Of a stretch of 40,825 nucleotides of DNA, positions 1 through 8,633 are shown piece after piece. Source of the stretch: a virus; IMG/VR virus record IMGVR_UViG_3300044608_000451, positions 1 through 40,825 of that record. One strand, given 5' to 3'. Position 1 is the first letter of the stretch; each line of letters opens with the position of its first letter. The notes under the pieces are model-generated. The model was not told the DNA's origin and made no database searches. It worked only from the letters and a program-made list of their open reading frames with translations. The position numbers were made by a program, and so were the translations under genes.

Positions 1-535
1 GATTTGGATAAAACTTTTGCATATAAGCAATCTTTGTATCAGGATCAAGAGGATTCTTTTTCTTATCCTGACTTCTTGAAGGAAAGATTAGATATTGTCC
101 ATCTTTATCTTGAGATGCTGCTTGTGCCGCAACGTCCATTAATTGCTGGTGTCCAATTGTTGGTGGGTTAAAACGACCAAAAGCGACCGTAAGAGTTCCT
201 TTTGTTTTGGGAACTGGAAGATATCGTGCAGGTGGTTGTTCTTGTGCTGCTGCTTGTTGCTCTGGTGCAGGTGCTTGCTGCTGAACAGGTTGCTGTTGAA
301 GTTCTGGGTCATTATACCCAGGTGATGCAATTGTTTTTTCTTTTTCAGTTTGTACTGGATCTTTACCACCAACTTTTTGACGCTTATTATAAAACTTAAG
401 TTGCCCGCCTTCAGTTTTTGCTACAAACTCTCCTTGCTTATCGTACCAACCACCATGCCCATCTCCAACAAGTCCAAGACGCTGTGCTTGCTGAGATGCG
501 GTTGCTTCTGTTATGAATTGGAAAAAACTTTTCAT
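1..535 (-). CDS. Nucleotidyltransferase with capsid-targeting N-terminus (3' end cut by window)
   Basis: Only the first 178 codons are present. Residues 1-11 (MKSFFQFITEA) resemble the T4 capsid targeting sequence of internal head proteins (MKTYQEFI...EA), and I-T-E|A fits the gp21 protease cleavage rule [LI]-x-E. Residues 12-60 are a glycine-rich small domain, residues 70-108 a flexible Gln/Pro/Ala linker, and from 113 a Rossmann-type nucleotidyltransferase begins with the HIGH-like signature GRFNPPTIGH (120-129), as in cytidylyl- and NMN-adenylyltransferases. I infer a head-packaged enzyme injected with the DNA; the substrate is unknown. Two ATGs lie in tandem (538 and 535); I chose the second because the targeting motif starts there. 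No good ribosome binding site is visible. Confidence 0.8.
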   Translation of the reverse strand, partial: MKSFFQFITEATASQQAQRLGLVGDGHGGWYDKQGEFVAKTEGGQLKFYNKRQKVGGKDPVQTEKEKTIASPGYNDPELQQQPVQQQAPAPEQQAAAQEQPPARYLPVPKTKGTLTVAFGRFNPPTIGHQQLMDVAAQAASQDKDGQYLIFPSRSQDKKKNPLDPDTKIAYMQKFYPN

Positions 536-582
536 CATCTATTAGAATATGTATTCATTTACTCTTATATAATGTATTTATT

Positions 583-1506
583 CTACACAAATCTTGCAAC
601 GGTCCTTCCCCCAAGAGGATTAATCGTAATTCTTGCCCCTTTTATACCATGATCACTTCTATCACCTTTATACACTGCTAAAAATATTGGTTCATAAGGA
701 CCAGTAATTCTATCACCATTATTCATTTTATGACCAGAAGACGTGAGTTCATAATATGTCCCTCTCTTTAAAACATTCAAAGTTCCTTGCATTGTTACAT
801 CTACATTATTTTCACCTGCAGGACCACTATAATTTTGACCATATACTGCTAATTTTTTTAATGTATCATCCTGTATTCTTCTACCTACTGTAGTTGCTGG
901 AGGCATACCATCAGGAAACATATTCATCAGAGTGTTTATAAATGCTTGAGTTTCTGGATGTCCATAAATTGTAGGTTCAACTCTTTTAGATGTTCCTGCC
1001 CATTGTTGAAATCCCCTTGGACCAGATCCAGCTTTATGAGATACGTGCCCAACATATCCACCCTGACCTACAAAATGAAAATCACATTTTGGTGTTCCTG
1101 GTGTACTTTCACAAAGACCAACTTGATATGTTATTTTTCCCACTTTTAATGGAACAAAATCTGTACCAAGTTGATCCATTATTTTTGTCAGTTGCTTATT
1201 AATACTAATAACTTCGGCGTCTTCTTTTGCCGTTGTTGCTTGAGTTCTTCCAGAAAATTCAGAATCCTTATAAAGTTCTGTGAGTCTTATTTCCTTTCCA
1301 GAATCAGTCAAAAGAACTATTGATTGACCCTTTTTAAATTTGTTAAAATTAGAAATACTTGTTAATTCTTTTAACAAATTTTTATTTAATTTTACAGATG
1401 CACCGTTACCATCGTTTACTTTAAATTCTTTTGCGTTACGAATTCTAGATACAAAGATATTAAAATTATTTCTTTTTGCAAGTTCGGATACTGATAACGT
1501 AGCCAT
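583..1506 (-). CDS. Unrecognised 307-aa phage protein
   Basis: I do not recognise a family. The protein is soluble, with no signal peptide or membrane segment. The N-terminal 100 residues contain a short basic, mixed-charge region. The central part has a conserved-looking patch near residues 145-175 (FHFVGQGG, VGHVSHKAG, FQQWAGTS), and the C-terminus is beta-rich with several glycine turns and the ending ITINPLGGRTVARFV. It starts 20 bases after tRNA-Leu. The start context is A-rich without a Shine-Dalgarno sequence and is nearly identical to that of the gp3-like gene at 22105. It could be an accessory virion or nucleic-acid-modifying protein; neither is supported by a motif I can name. Confidence 0.75.
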   Translation of the reverse strand: MATLSVSELAKRNNFNIFVSRIRNAKEFKVNDGNGASVKLNKNLLKELTSISNFNKFKKGQSIVLLTDSGKEIRLTELYKDSEFSGRTQATTAKEDAEVISINKQLTKIMDQLGTDFVPLKVGKITYQVGLCESTPGTPKCDFHFVGQGGYVGHVSHKAGSGPRGFQQWAGTSKRVEPTIYGHPETQAFINTLMNMFPDGMPPATTVGRRIQDDTLKKLAVYGQNYSGPAGENNVDVTMQGTLNVLKRGTYYELTSSGHKMNNGDRITGPYEPIFLAVYKGDRSDHGIKGARITINPLGGRTVARFV

Positions 1507-1525
1507 TTTTATTTTTATTTAGAAG

Positions 1526-1607
1526 TGCCCAAAAGAGGACTTGAACCTCCACTCCTTACGGAACAAGTGCCTAAAACTTGCGTGGCTACCAATTACACCA
1601 TTTGGGC
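1526..1607 (-). tRNA. trnL(UAG): tRNA-Leu (anticodon UAG)
   Basis: The 82-nt minus-strand sequence folds as a class II tRNA. The acceptor stem GCCCAAA pairs fully with TTTGGGC and the discriminator is A. The anticodon stem CAAGT/ACTTG closes the loop TTTAGGC, giving anticodon UAG, which reads CUA and other CUN leucine codons. A long variable arm (TTCCGTAAGGAGT) and T-loop TTCAAGT support Leu. The 3' CCA is not encoded. The first 15 nt overlap the 3' end of the HNH endonuclease gene. Confidence 0.93.
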
Positions 1608-2054
1608 TAATGAATTTCTTCCACAAAAAGTTTCAGTTTGTGAATGACAATTTGGACAAAGCAATCTTAAATTTGAAACTTCATTATTATAACATAATCC
1701 ATCAATATGGTCAACTTGCATTCTTAAATATTTTCCATTCCAAACAGATGCAATTCCACACTCAAAACAATAATCTCCATTTTTTTCAACTAACAATCTA
1801 TGTAAGATTGATCTTCTACATTTATTACCTCTAGATAAAACATATTCCTCCAAACTATTCCATTTATTTTGTCCACCAAATTTAGATAATTTTTTAGTAT
1901 TATTTGGTTTGTATTCAGGTATCCATTTTTTATATCTAGAGCGTAATGTATCCGGTTTACAATTTAATTCTAAACATAATTCAGTTGGAGTTTTTTTGCC
2001 ATTTAATAAGGATTTAATTATATAATCTTTTTTTAAATCTATATCTTTTCTCAT
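1593..2054 (-). CDS. HNH homing endonuclease-like protein
   Basis: This 153-aa protein has an N-terminal helix-turn-helix-like region (about residues 8-45, TPTELCLELNCKPDTLRSRY) for DNA binding. A C-terminal HNH nuclease follows: zinc ligands C96xxC99 and C133xxC136, the catalytic DH pair at 115-116 (VDHIDG), N128 and H137. The gene sits between two tRNA genes and its last codons run into tRNA-Leu. A TATAAATA element lies 22 bases upstream of the start. The domain order is typical of free-standing phage homing endonucleases. It probably cleaves relatives lacking the insertion near the tRNA, but the target is inferred, not shown. Confidence 0.88.
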   Translation of the reverse strand: MRKDIDLKKDYIIKSLLNGKKTPTELCLELNCKPDTLRSRYKKWIPEYKPNNTKKLSKFGGQNKWNSLEEYVLSRGNKCRRSILHRLLVEKNGDYCFECGIASVWNGKYLRMQVDHIDGLCYNNEVSNLRLLCPNCHSQTETFCGRNSLAQMV

Positions 2055-2075
2055 AATTAGTAAACGTGCTAGTAT

Positions 2076-2083
2076 TATTTATA
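2076..2083 (-). promoter_or_regulatory. T4-type late promoter element before HNH gene
   Basis: Minus strand reads TATAAATA followed by ATA, an exact match to the T4 late promoter -10 sequence used by gp55 sigma. It lies between tRNA-Ala and the HNH start, with a predicted leader of roughly 15-20 nt. The same TATAAATAATA sequence precedes the GIY-YIG gene at 21116. Confidence 0.55.
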
Positions 2084-2100
2084 TTAGCGTCTACCTATAA

Positions 2101-2172
2101 TGGAGTGTAAGGAAATCGAATCCTTATTGCTGGAATGCAAATCCAGAGTAATAACCGTTATACGAACACCCC
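2101..2172 (-). tRNA. trnA(UGC): tRNA-Ala (anticodon UGC)
   Basis: The 72-nt minus-strand sequence folds as a tRNA. The acceptor GGGGTGT pairs with ACACTCC, including the G3:U70 pair that is the identity element of alanine tRNAs; the discriminator is A. The anticodon stem CTGGA/TCCAG closes the loop TTTGCAT, giving UGC, with a four-base variable loop and T-arm AAGGA-TTCGATT-TCCTT. The D-arm is weak (one T-T mismatch). CCA is not encoded. It lies 15 bases after the metallopeptidase gene. Confidence 0.92.
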
Positions 2173-2187
2173 AATAAAACCATTATA

Positions 2188-2595
2188 TCACCGAAGTGGC
2201 ATAAGGTCAAATAGTTCTGGATGAAGTTGCCCATACTTACGCATCAATTCACCTGCTTTTGCATTTGCTTGATTTTCAGTTGGACTCCCAGCATGAGAAC
2301 TCTTACGGTCTAAACCTTTCTCCATATGCTGCTTATAATGAACATATTCATGAGCAAGAGTTCTCAAAATATCCATAGGATGACGATTGATAATACTTAA
2401 GTGAATAGCATTATCTCTCGATATTTCCCCAAACGCTGCAATTCTTTTTGCAAAGTCAGCATCATCTATGAGAATGACTGGAATATCATAAGTAAGACGC
2501 AACTCTCTTTTTAAGAAGATAGTAAATCTTTTGAGAATTGCGTCAAACTGAATTTGAGTAACTGGTCTTCCTTTTCTTTTTCCAAGAAGAGACAT
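2188..2595 (-). CDS. Small zinc metallopeptidase-like protein (HExxH)
   Basis: The protein is 135 aa and cytoplasmic. The zincin signature LAHEYVHYKQH gives H82, E83 and H86, and a downstream helix with E107 (PTENQAN) could supply the third zinc ligand, as in SprT/ImmA-like and M-family minimal metallopeptidases. Residues 40-70 (PVILIDD...AIHLSIINRHP) form the upstream strands usual in these folds. It ends the gp43-uvsX-gp41-mazG transcription unit, 17 bases after the 61-aa gene. The substrate is unknown; similar short genes are common in T4-like cyanophages. No Shine-Dalgarno sequence is evident before the ATG. Confidence 0.8.
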   Translation of the reverse strand: MSLLGKRKGRPVTQIQFDAILKRFTIFLKRELRLTYDIPVILIDDADFAKRIAAFGEISRDNAIHLSIINRHPMDILRTLAHEYVHYKQHMEKGLDRKSSHAGSPTENQANAKAGELMRKYGQLHPELFDLMPLR

Positions 2596-2612
2596 ATTTT
2601 TTAAAATATTTA

Positions 2613-2798
2613 TTAGGCACCAAGAACAGCACCAATACCATCATCGATATCTTGAATTACTGTACGAATACTAGAAATACGAGGAGGAACAATTACATCA
2701 TCATAAGTATATCCTTTTTGCGCCTCAAACAGAACTTGACGGACTGCAGCGGCGGATCGAGCATCCATTTTAATTGTTACTTTTTTATCTTTAGTCAT
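2613..2798 (-). CDS. Conserved-type small protein, unknown function (61 aa)
   Basis: The start codon overlaps the mazG stop as ATGA, so translation is probably coupled. The protein has a basic N-terminus, a short helix (residues 12-30, ARSAAAVRQVLFEAQKGY) and an acidic end (IQDIDDGIGAVLGA). No catalytic motif is visible. Tight operon placement after mazG supports a real gene. I do not recognise a function. Confidence 0.75.
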   Translation of the reverse strand: MTKDKKVTIKMDARSAAAVRQVLFEAQKGYTYDDVIVPPRISSIRTVIQDIDDGIGAVLGA

Positions 2799-3208
2799 CG
2801 GTCATCAGGTGCTCTATTTTCCGAAAAGTATGAATCAAACGCACCCTCAGGATAACGCTTGAGAAGTTTTTGAACATTACGAGCAACAACATCATCGAGT
2901 GTAGTATCCAGTGCCATACAAGCCTGGGCAACATACCACATAATATCACCCAGTTCAATAATCAGGTGCTCACGATTATCCTCATTATAAGGTTTACCTT
3001 GAAACACCATCTTCTTAACAATCTCCATAAACTCACCACCTTCTGCATTAATACCAACAGCAGAAGTCAGAAGACGCTCAATATTTGCACCTTTCTCATC
3101 CAGTTCAACCAGGCGATCAGAAAGGGCAAGAAAGTCTTTAGATGCGTCAGAAGTTACGGCATCTACAAACTCAGCGTACTTATCAAAATTAACGTGTTTA
3201 GTTTCCAT
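2795..3208 (-). CDS. mazG: MazG-like nucleotide pyrophosphohydrolase
   Basis: This 137-aa protein is of the all-alpha NTP pyrophosphohydrolase family. The metal-binding motif is visible as EGGEFME (E56, E59, E62) and ELGDIMWYV (E85, D88). MazG enzymes hydrolyse NTPs or dNTPs to monophosphates; in cyanophages the enzyme has been proposed to influence host nucleotide or alarmone pools. The start overlaps the gp41 stop by one base and the end overlaps the next gene, so it belongs to the replication operon. The length matches other cyanophage MazG proteins. Confidence 0.92.
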   Translation of the reverse strand: METKHVNFDKYAEFVDAVTSDASKDFLALSDRLVELDEKGANIERLLTSAVGINAEGGEFMEIVKKMVFQGKPYNEDNREHLIIELGDIMWYVAQACMALDTTLDDVVARNVQKLLKRYPEGAFDSYFSENRAPDDR

Positions 3209-4587
3209 TAAAATTTAAATCCTTCAAATGACTTTTTGAGTTTCTTGTCTTCGTAATCATTATACTCGTCTTCGTTTCCAGAGTCAAGTATGTCTTTTTG
3301 TGCTGACTGTTCACAATCATACAGTCTCATTTTAGCACGATCAATACCCACAATAAAACGCTTAAAGATTGTTGGGTCATTATAACGATTCTTCAATTGT
3401 TTCACCATAATCTGTCCCAATCCCTCCAACTCTTCAGTGCTAATAAGGGCAAACATAAGATCAGCAGTAGCAGGGAGACCAAAGGACTCACTAGTATCAG
3501 TAAGTTCAACATCAGAATTACCATAACCACTGCGGGTAGTCTGGGTAGCAGAGACAATGGGAACATTGAATTCCACTGCCAAACCGCGAAGTTCCTCTGC
3601 AATTGACTTAATGTATGAATAAGAATTGATAGAACTGTTTGCCTTATGCCTAGAGGAAGCACAAATATTAAGGTAGTCAATGAAAATAATATCAGGTCGA
3701 AATGATTTCTTAAGAGCAAGTTCATTGAGAAGTGCCTTGAAATGTCCTGAGTGTGCAGAAGCGGTAGGATATTCTTTGATTACCAAAGAACCTTGTGTCT
3801 TCTTTGCAATATTATTTACTTTATTTTCAAATGCCGAACGTGGGAGATCAACCAGTTGCTGAATCGGGACATTGAGAAGGTTTGCATCAATTCTTTCTGC
3901 AATTCGTTCTTCCGCCATCTCAAGAGTGATGTAGAGTACGTTCCTACCCTGTAGCAACGCGGCACTAGCAACGTGACACATGAACAACGATTTCCCAACA
4001 CCCGTTCCAGCGAGAGCAATATTGAGAGTCTTGTTAGGTAAACCACCTTTCGTGATTTTGTTGAAATATTCCAAGTCAAACTCGATTTTATCTTCTTTAC
4101 GGTGGTAAAATTCATAACGCTCTCCATAATTTTGAAGATAATCGTGTCCAATATTATTATCAAAAGATACTGCTAGAGCATCTGAAAGAATACTTGGAAT
4201 AGCATCACGATTTTTCTTCCCATCATTACCATCGGCAATATGAATAGACTCCATAAGTGCTAGGTAAATGGCACGATCACGACACCACTTTTCTGTGGTG
4301 TCAAGAATCCATTGCTTATCTACTATAGCATCGTTCAAAGATGCATTGATTTCTCGAATCTCCTTGACTTCAGTTTCATTGAGATCTGTGCGATTTTCTA
4401 CCTCAATGTTGAGTGCTTCAATGGTGATTGCTGAACCATACTTAACAATGAATTGAACAATCTCCTCAAAAATGACCTTCTCCGCCTTTTGCTCAAAATA
4501 ATCTGGTTGTATGAAAGGTATAACTTTTCGTGAGTAATCTTCATTAAATACAAGGTTCCTTAAAATAGTAGTTTCAATTCTTTCCAT
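3208..4587 (-). CDS. 41: Replicative DNA helicase gp41 (DnaB family)
   Basis: 459 aa, close to T4 gp41 (475). The N-terminal helical domain (1-150) is followed by a RecA-like ATPase with Walker A AGTGVGKS (193-200), Walker B DIIFIDYLN, and sensor QTTRSGYG. The hexameric 5'-3' helicase unwinds the fork with gp43 and the clamp. The start overlaps the oxygenase stop (TAATG) and the stop overlaps mazG. The neighbours (polymerase, UvsX) fit a replication operon. The primase gene (61) is not in this window. Confidence 0.95.
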   Translation of the reverse strand: MERIETTILRNLVFNEDYSRKVIPFIQPDYFEQKAEKVIFEEIVQFIVKYGSAITIEALNIEVENRTDLNETEVKEIREINASLNDAIVDKQWILDTTEKWCRDRAIYLALMESIHIADGNDGKKNRDAIPSILSDALAVSFDNNIGHDYLQNYGERYEFYHRKEDKIEFDLEYFNKITKGGLPNKTLNIALAGTGVGKSLFMCHVASAALLQGRNVLYITLEMAEERIAERIDANLLNVPIQQLVDLPRSAFENKVNNIAKKTQGSLVIKEYPTASAHSGHFKALLNELALKKSFRPDIIFIDYLNICASSRHKANSSINSYSYIKSIAEELRGLAVEFNVPIVSATQTTRSGYGNSDVELTDTSESFGLPATADLMFALISTEELEGLGQIMVKQLKNRYNDPTIFKRFIVGIDRAKMRLYDCEQSAQKDILDSGNEDEYNDYEDKKLKKSFEGFKF

Positions 4588-5144
4588 TATTTGTAATGCA
4601 AATAGGCACTCATAATATACTTTGGACCACTGATAGAAGGTTCTCCCTTATGAGGAAACATCCAGAGTGGGGGAAACATAATTAAGGTTCCCTGCTTTGG
4701 TTGAATTTGAACATCCTTAAAGACAGTTTGACCACCACTTTCAACATCATTCAAATACCACATAAACGATAAAAATCTGCGGGCGGTCCCATAGTCTATC
4801 ACATCTACGTGAGTATCAAACTGATCAATACCATTTGGTTCGTATTTTTTAATACGAAATTGTTCTAGAGCGTGTTCTTCAGGAAATACACGCTTATCTA
4901 CAAACTCGTAATACTTATCACGATACTCAAAAATCTTTTTAATGATGTGATTATGAACTTGATTAACTTCTGGTGTTAATTCACGATTTTCTGTGAAATT
5001 AAATTGATTAAAATTAGGTTTCCCCTCATTATCATGACGCTCTTGTTTGTCAGGAACCTGATCAAATAAACTAATTAGAAAGTTGCATATATCAGGTTCA
5101 AGAGCATTTTCGTAAATATGAATAAAATCTCGAAGTTCATCCAT
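4587..5144 (-). CDS. 2-oxoglutarate/Fe(II)-dependent oxygenase (prolyl 4-hydroxylase-like)
   Basis: 185 aa. The facial triad and 2OG anchor can be read directly: H112-x-D114 (FDTHVDV), H165 (WMFPHKGEP) and K175 (GPKYIMSAYLHY) on a double-stranded beta-helix with GGQTVF and GTLIMFPP strands. Enzymes of this family hydroxylate proline or other residues; the substrate here is unknown. The gene is a recurring cyanophage accessory gene, here inserted between uvsX and gp41. I chose the ATG at 5144, which overlaps the end of uvsX by eight bases and has an AAAGGTGA ribosome binding site; an upstream ATG at 5165 is possible. Confidence 0.9.
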   Translation of the reverse strand: MDELRDFIHIYENALEPDICNFLISLFDQVPDKQERHDNEGKPNFNQFNFTENRELTPEVNQVHNHIIKKIFEYRDKYYEFVDKRVFPEEHALEQFRIKKYEPNGIDQFDTHVDVIDYGTARRFLSFMWYLNDVESGGQTVFKDVQIQPKQGTLIMFPPLWMFPHKGEPSISGPKYIMSAYLHYK

Positions 5145-6138
5145 AAGAGAATTCACCTTTAGCAATCACATCCAGTTTTTCCATTACTTCTTCAGTAAAG
5201 TACTCTTTTGGATTTGCTAGAATTTGTTTGGCATAAATTTTCTTACCATCCATTTCATAACGTCCCGCAACATTCTTCCAGAGTCCGCCGAGTTCCCCGA
5301 GTTCCAAAAGACCATAATAGCGATCAAGACCGCGCTCATCATAAAATAGACGGACTTCAACTTGCTGGTTCTCCTTACTTAAACGCGACTTAGCAGTCTT
5401 TGCCTTGATAATATTTCCAACGATTTCTGTTCCATCCTTTTCCTTTTTCTTTGAAAGGTAAATGATACTAGAAGCAGCATACTTAAGACCACTACCACCA
5501 CCCATCTCCTTAGTAGGAACATAAGCACCAATAACATCATAAGTGTGATTGGTTACAATCATAGGGATTTTTGCTTGACCAAGTTTCAAAGTAAGCATAC
5601 GGAATGCACCTTTAATCAGTTGGGATTTGGTCATGTCACGAACTTCTTTATCATTCAAAGCATCATTAATCTCTTTACTTGTAGAAAGCATTCCCAAAGA
5701 GTCTAGAACAAACATACAAGGATTTCGTTCTCCCTCAGGTTTTTTCATATACATATCTACTGCTTTGAGTGCCGTTCCACGAAACTCTTCAACAGTAACA
5801 ACATTGACAACCACAAGACGAGAAGTATCAATTCCACGGGATTCTAAAAGAGATTTAGTGATAGCAGCCTCAGTGTCAAAGTAGAGACAGTAACCATCGG
5901 GATGAGTATCAAGAAAGTTCTTAACCACGGCGAGAGAGAAAAAAGTCTTTCCAGTAGAAGACTCTCCAGCAATAGCAGTAATCTTATTCCCAGATACACC
6001 ACCAAATACACTACCTGAAACCAGTGCATTAAAAATGTATGAACCCGTATCAACATAAGTCTCTGTCTCGTCAATGTCCGATGCTAGTTGTGTGTATTCT
6101 CCACCGATTTCTTTTACAATATCTTTTAAAAAGTCCAT
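5137..6138 (-). CDS. uvsX: UvsX RecA-like recombinase
   Basis: 333 aa, shorter than T4 UvsX (391), mainly in the C-terminal tail. Walker A is GESSTGKT (58-65), Walker B is CMFVLDSLGML, and the NHTYD segment resembles the L2/switch region of phage recombinases. It forms filaments on ssDNA and performs strand exchange for recombination-dependent replication, loaded by UvsY (encoded at 21130) and opposed by UvsW. The start overlaps the gp43 stop by one base (TAATG). Confidence 0.95.
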   Translation of the reverse strand: MDFLKDIVKEIGGEYTQLASDIDETETYVDTGSYIFNALVSGSVFGGVSGNKITAIAGESSTGKTFFSLAVVKNFLDTHPDGYCLYFDTEAAITKSLLESRGIDTSRLVVVNVVTVEEFRGTALKAVDMYMKKPEGERNPCMFVLDSLGMLSTSKEINDALNDKEVRDMTKSQLIKGAFRMLTLKLGQAKIPMIVTNHTYDVIGAYVPTKEMGGGSGLKYAASSIIYLSKKKEKDGTEIVGNIIKAKTAKSRLSKENQQVEVRLFYDERGLDRYYGLLELGELGGLWKNVAGRYEMDGKKIYAKQILANPKEYFTEEVMEKLDVIAKGEFSYG

Positions 6139-8633
6139 TAGTTAAAAAATGATTCTAAGTTTACAGTTTTTTCTACTCTCCAATTAATTGCATCAAGAAT
6201 AACTTTCATCGGTTCCAAAAATGCTTTACTGAATTGTAGGTCATAATCAATGTATTTGTCTAGTCCAAATTCCTTTGGAAATTCTTGAATATAAGAAATT
6301 ACGTTTTCGTGAATTGGATTTGGAAGTTTCAAATAACAAAATTTAATCTTCTCACCATTTTGAATTTTTGCATACTTCTTATCTAACTTCTTTTCTTTAA
6401 TTAGATGATTATAAAGAAGTGCCCCTCTTGCATGAATTGGAGTTCCTTTACTATAAAGAGTTGATGAAGATTTATGTTTATCTACGTCATTAATTGAACG
6501 TGGAAATGAAATTTCTTCTGGAGGAAGTTTATTAAATGCTTTACGGAAATTATCTATAAAAGAAATCATTTCGTCTTCTGTTTTAGTCATCACAATTTTA
6601 AGAGCATCCTTAATCTTTTGACGACAAGGAGCAGGAGTAGAAGATTTGACTGCTTCCAGTCCCATAATCTTTAATTTAGGTTCATCATAACGAACACCTT
6701 CACTATCCCAAACATTAAGAATATATCGTTTCTTGGCAGTCCAGATTCCACGGTCGGCAATATTTTCCCGTTTCATTTGCATCTTTTGGTCGTATGCATT
6801 CACATAGTCCGCCAGTTCTTGGTAAGAACTCTCAATATATTTTTCAAATTCCATCGAACAGACCTTATCAAGGAACCCAACAACTTCCTCAGTAGTTTTT
6901 TCTCTTCCTTTGTATACAGTCTCGACAAAAGGACCCATATTAAGATAGATGGAATCAGTATCTGAAGCAATAACATAGTCAACATCATTTGTTTTAAGAA
7001 TTTTATTTAAATAAGAATTCATTTTACTTTCAATCCAACGAATGGAAACTTGTCCTGACATTGTGATTGCTTCGGCATTTGCTAGTTTATAATACCTAAA
7101 ATATTGATTTCCAATAGCACCATAAGCACTATTAAGAGAAATCTTTTTTGCCATTTGGATATTATTGCATCTTGCAATTTCTTTTTCTAATTCTTTTGTC
7201 TTAGTCTTTTCATATTGCTGTTTCGCAACCAACATCTTTTTCTTAAAGATTACACGGTCGTTATACATTTTCTCCATTAGTTCTGGAAGAAAACCACGAA
7301 CGTCTTTACGATACATTGCACCATTCGGGCATATCGCATAATCTTTATAATCACCAAATTCAACTTTTCGAGTCAATATCCTTTCAACAGTTGCGCTGGG
7401 ATGTCTTTCTTCCAAGAGTGTTTCTGGAGAAATGTTGTATTGCATAATGAGGTGAGGGTAAAGAGAGTTAAGGTCAAAAGATACAACCCAATCATACTTC
7501 CCAGGAATCGGTTCCTTAACATATGCCCCCGCAAATTTATCACTTTTTTCTGAACGGTCTTTAGGAGGAATAACAATATTCCTCTTCTTCAAATAGTTAT
7601 AAATGATTGCGTCCCAAGTTCTTACTTGAAAAAACACATCGTTAAAATTAACCTTAGCATCATATGCCATCGTAAAACATAGTTCGATAAGTTTCATCTT
7701 ATCTTCCAATTGGTCTACAAGTTCCACATCTCGAATATTATAATCAATAAACTTTTGCCAATCTTTTGTGTAAAAATCTTTAAAAGTCTCGAATTCAGAG
7801 TGGTCCAATTTCTTTTGACCTAGTTCCACATTTGCAATATGGTCTAGACGATAAGATTCTTGTGCCTTATAAGTAAACTTTTTATAAAGGTCGAGATAAT
7901 CAATAATTGAAATTCCAGAAACCTCATAAGAGATTTGCTCTCTTCCTTTAATTACAAGTTCTCGTCTACGAATATTTCCCCAAGGAGAAAGACGACGTGC
8001 TTCTTTTTCACCGAGAATTCTATCAATTCTTCCAGCAATATAAGGAATATCATACAACTCACAGTTCCAACCTGTAATTACATCAGGAGTTTCTTTTTCC
8101 CAAAATGCGAGAAAGTGTTGAATTAAATCAATTTCATCTCTACACTCAACGTACACAACATCCTTACGAGTATTCACATAAGGACGAGAAGCAAAACAAA
8201 TAATGTTTTTTGTTGCGTAGTTTTGTAGTGTGATTGCTAAAAGTTCTTCCGCACAATCAAATACATTTGGAAATCCGTTTTCAGATGCAACCTCAATGTC
8301 AATTGTTAAAAGACGAATTTTTTTAATATCAAACTTAATTTCATCTTCTGGATAGGTTTCAGAAATATATTGTGCTTTGTAATTATCATTACCATAAACA
8401 GTAAATCCTTCTACATTCTCATACTTCTTTAAAAATTCCTTACAATCAGAAATCTTTCCAGGTTGAATTGGTTCAACACTCAACCCATCAAGAGTTTTAT
8501 ATTTACTTTGTTTTTTAGAAGTGACATAAAGAGTTGGTTGAAACTCTTCTTCTGTTTGAAAATACCTACCATCTTCATATCCACGAACCAACATTTTATT
8601 AAATTTTTCATAGACGTTGGTATAAAATCTCAT
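6138..8633 (-). CDS. 43: DNA polymerase gp43 (family B)
   Basis: 831 aa in one uninterrupted frame (T4: 898). The 3'-5' exonuclease motifs are TIDIE (D112, E114), TGWNCELYDIPY (about 187-198) and YNIRDVELVD (about 298-307). The polymerase motifs are FDLNSLYPHLI (A, D387), KKISLNSAYGAIGN (B, about 496-509) and ASDTDSIYL (C, D558 and D560). The C-terminus LESFFN looks like the clamp-binding peptide that docks on gp45. Start and stop overlap the flanking genes as ATGA and TAATG. No intein or split is present. Confidence 0.97.
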   Translation of the reverse strand: MRFYTNVYEKFNKMLVRGYEDGRYFQTEEEFQPTLYVTSKKQSKYKTLDGLSVEPIQPGKISDCKEFLKKYENVEGFTVYGNDNYKAQYISETYPEDEIKFDIKKIRLLTIDIEVASENGFPNVFDCAEELLAITLQNYATKNIICFASRPYVNTRKDVVYVECRDEIDLIQHFLAFWEKETPDVITGWNCELYDIPYIAGRIDRILGEKEARRLSPWGNIRRRELVIKGREQISYEVSGISIIDYLDLYKKFTYKAQESYRLDHIANVELGQKKLDHSEFETFKDFYTKDWQKFIDYNIRDVELVDQLEDKMKLIELCFTMAYDAKVNFNDVFFQVRTWDAIIYNYLKKRNIVIPPKDRSEKSDKFAGAYVKEPIPGKYDWVVSFDLNSLYPHLIMQYNISPETLLEERHPSATVERILTRKVEFGDYKDYAICPNGAMYRKDVRGFLPELMEKMYNDRVIFKKKMLVAKQQYEKTKTKELEKEIARCNNIQMAKKISLNSAYGAIGNQYFRYYKLANAEAITMSGQVSIRWIESKMNSYLNKILKTNDVDYVIASDTDSIYLNMGPFVETVYKGREKTTEEVVGFLDKVCSMEFEKYIESSYQELADYVNAYDQKMQMKRENIADRGIWTAKKRYILNVWDSEGVRYDEPKLKIMGLEAVKSSTPAPCRQKIKDALKIVMTKTEDEMISFIDNFRKAFNKLPPEEISFPRSINDVDKHKSSSTLYSKGTPIHARGALLYNHLIKEKKLDKKYAKIQNGEKIKFCYLKLPNPIHENVISYIQEFPKEFGLDKYIDYDLQFSKAFLEPMKVILDAINWRVEKTVNLESFFN

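Noticed and set aside
139-652. Several short open frames on both strands at the left end
   Set aside because: They are out of frame with the nucleotidyltransferase coding sequence, which shows clear motifs.
2101-2172. tRNA read as tRNA-Cys (GCA)
   Set aside because: A seven-base loop closed by CTGGA/TCCAG gives UGC at positions 34-36, and G3:U70 marks alanine.
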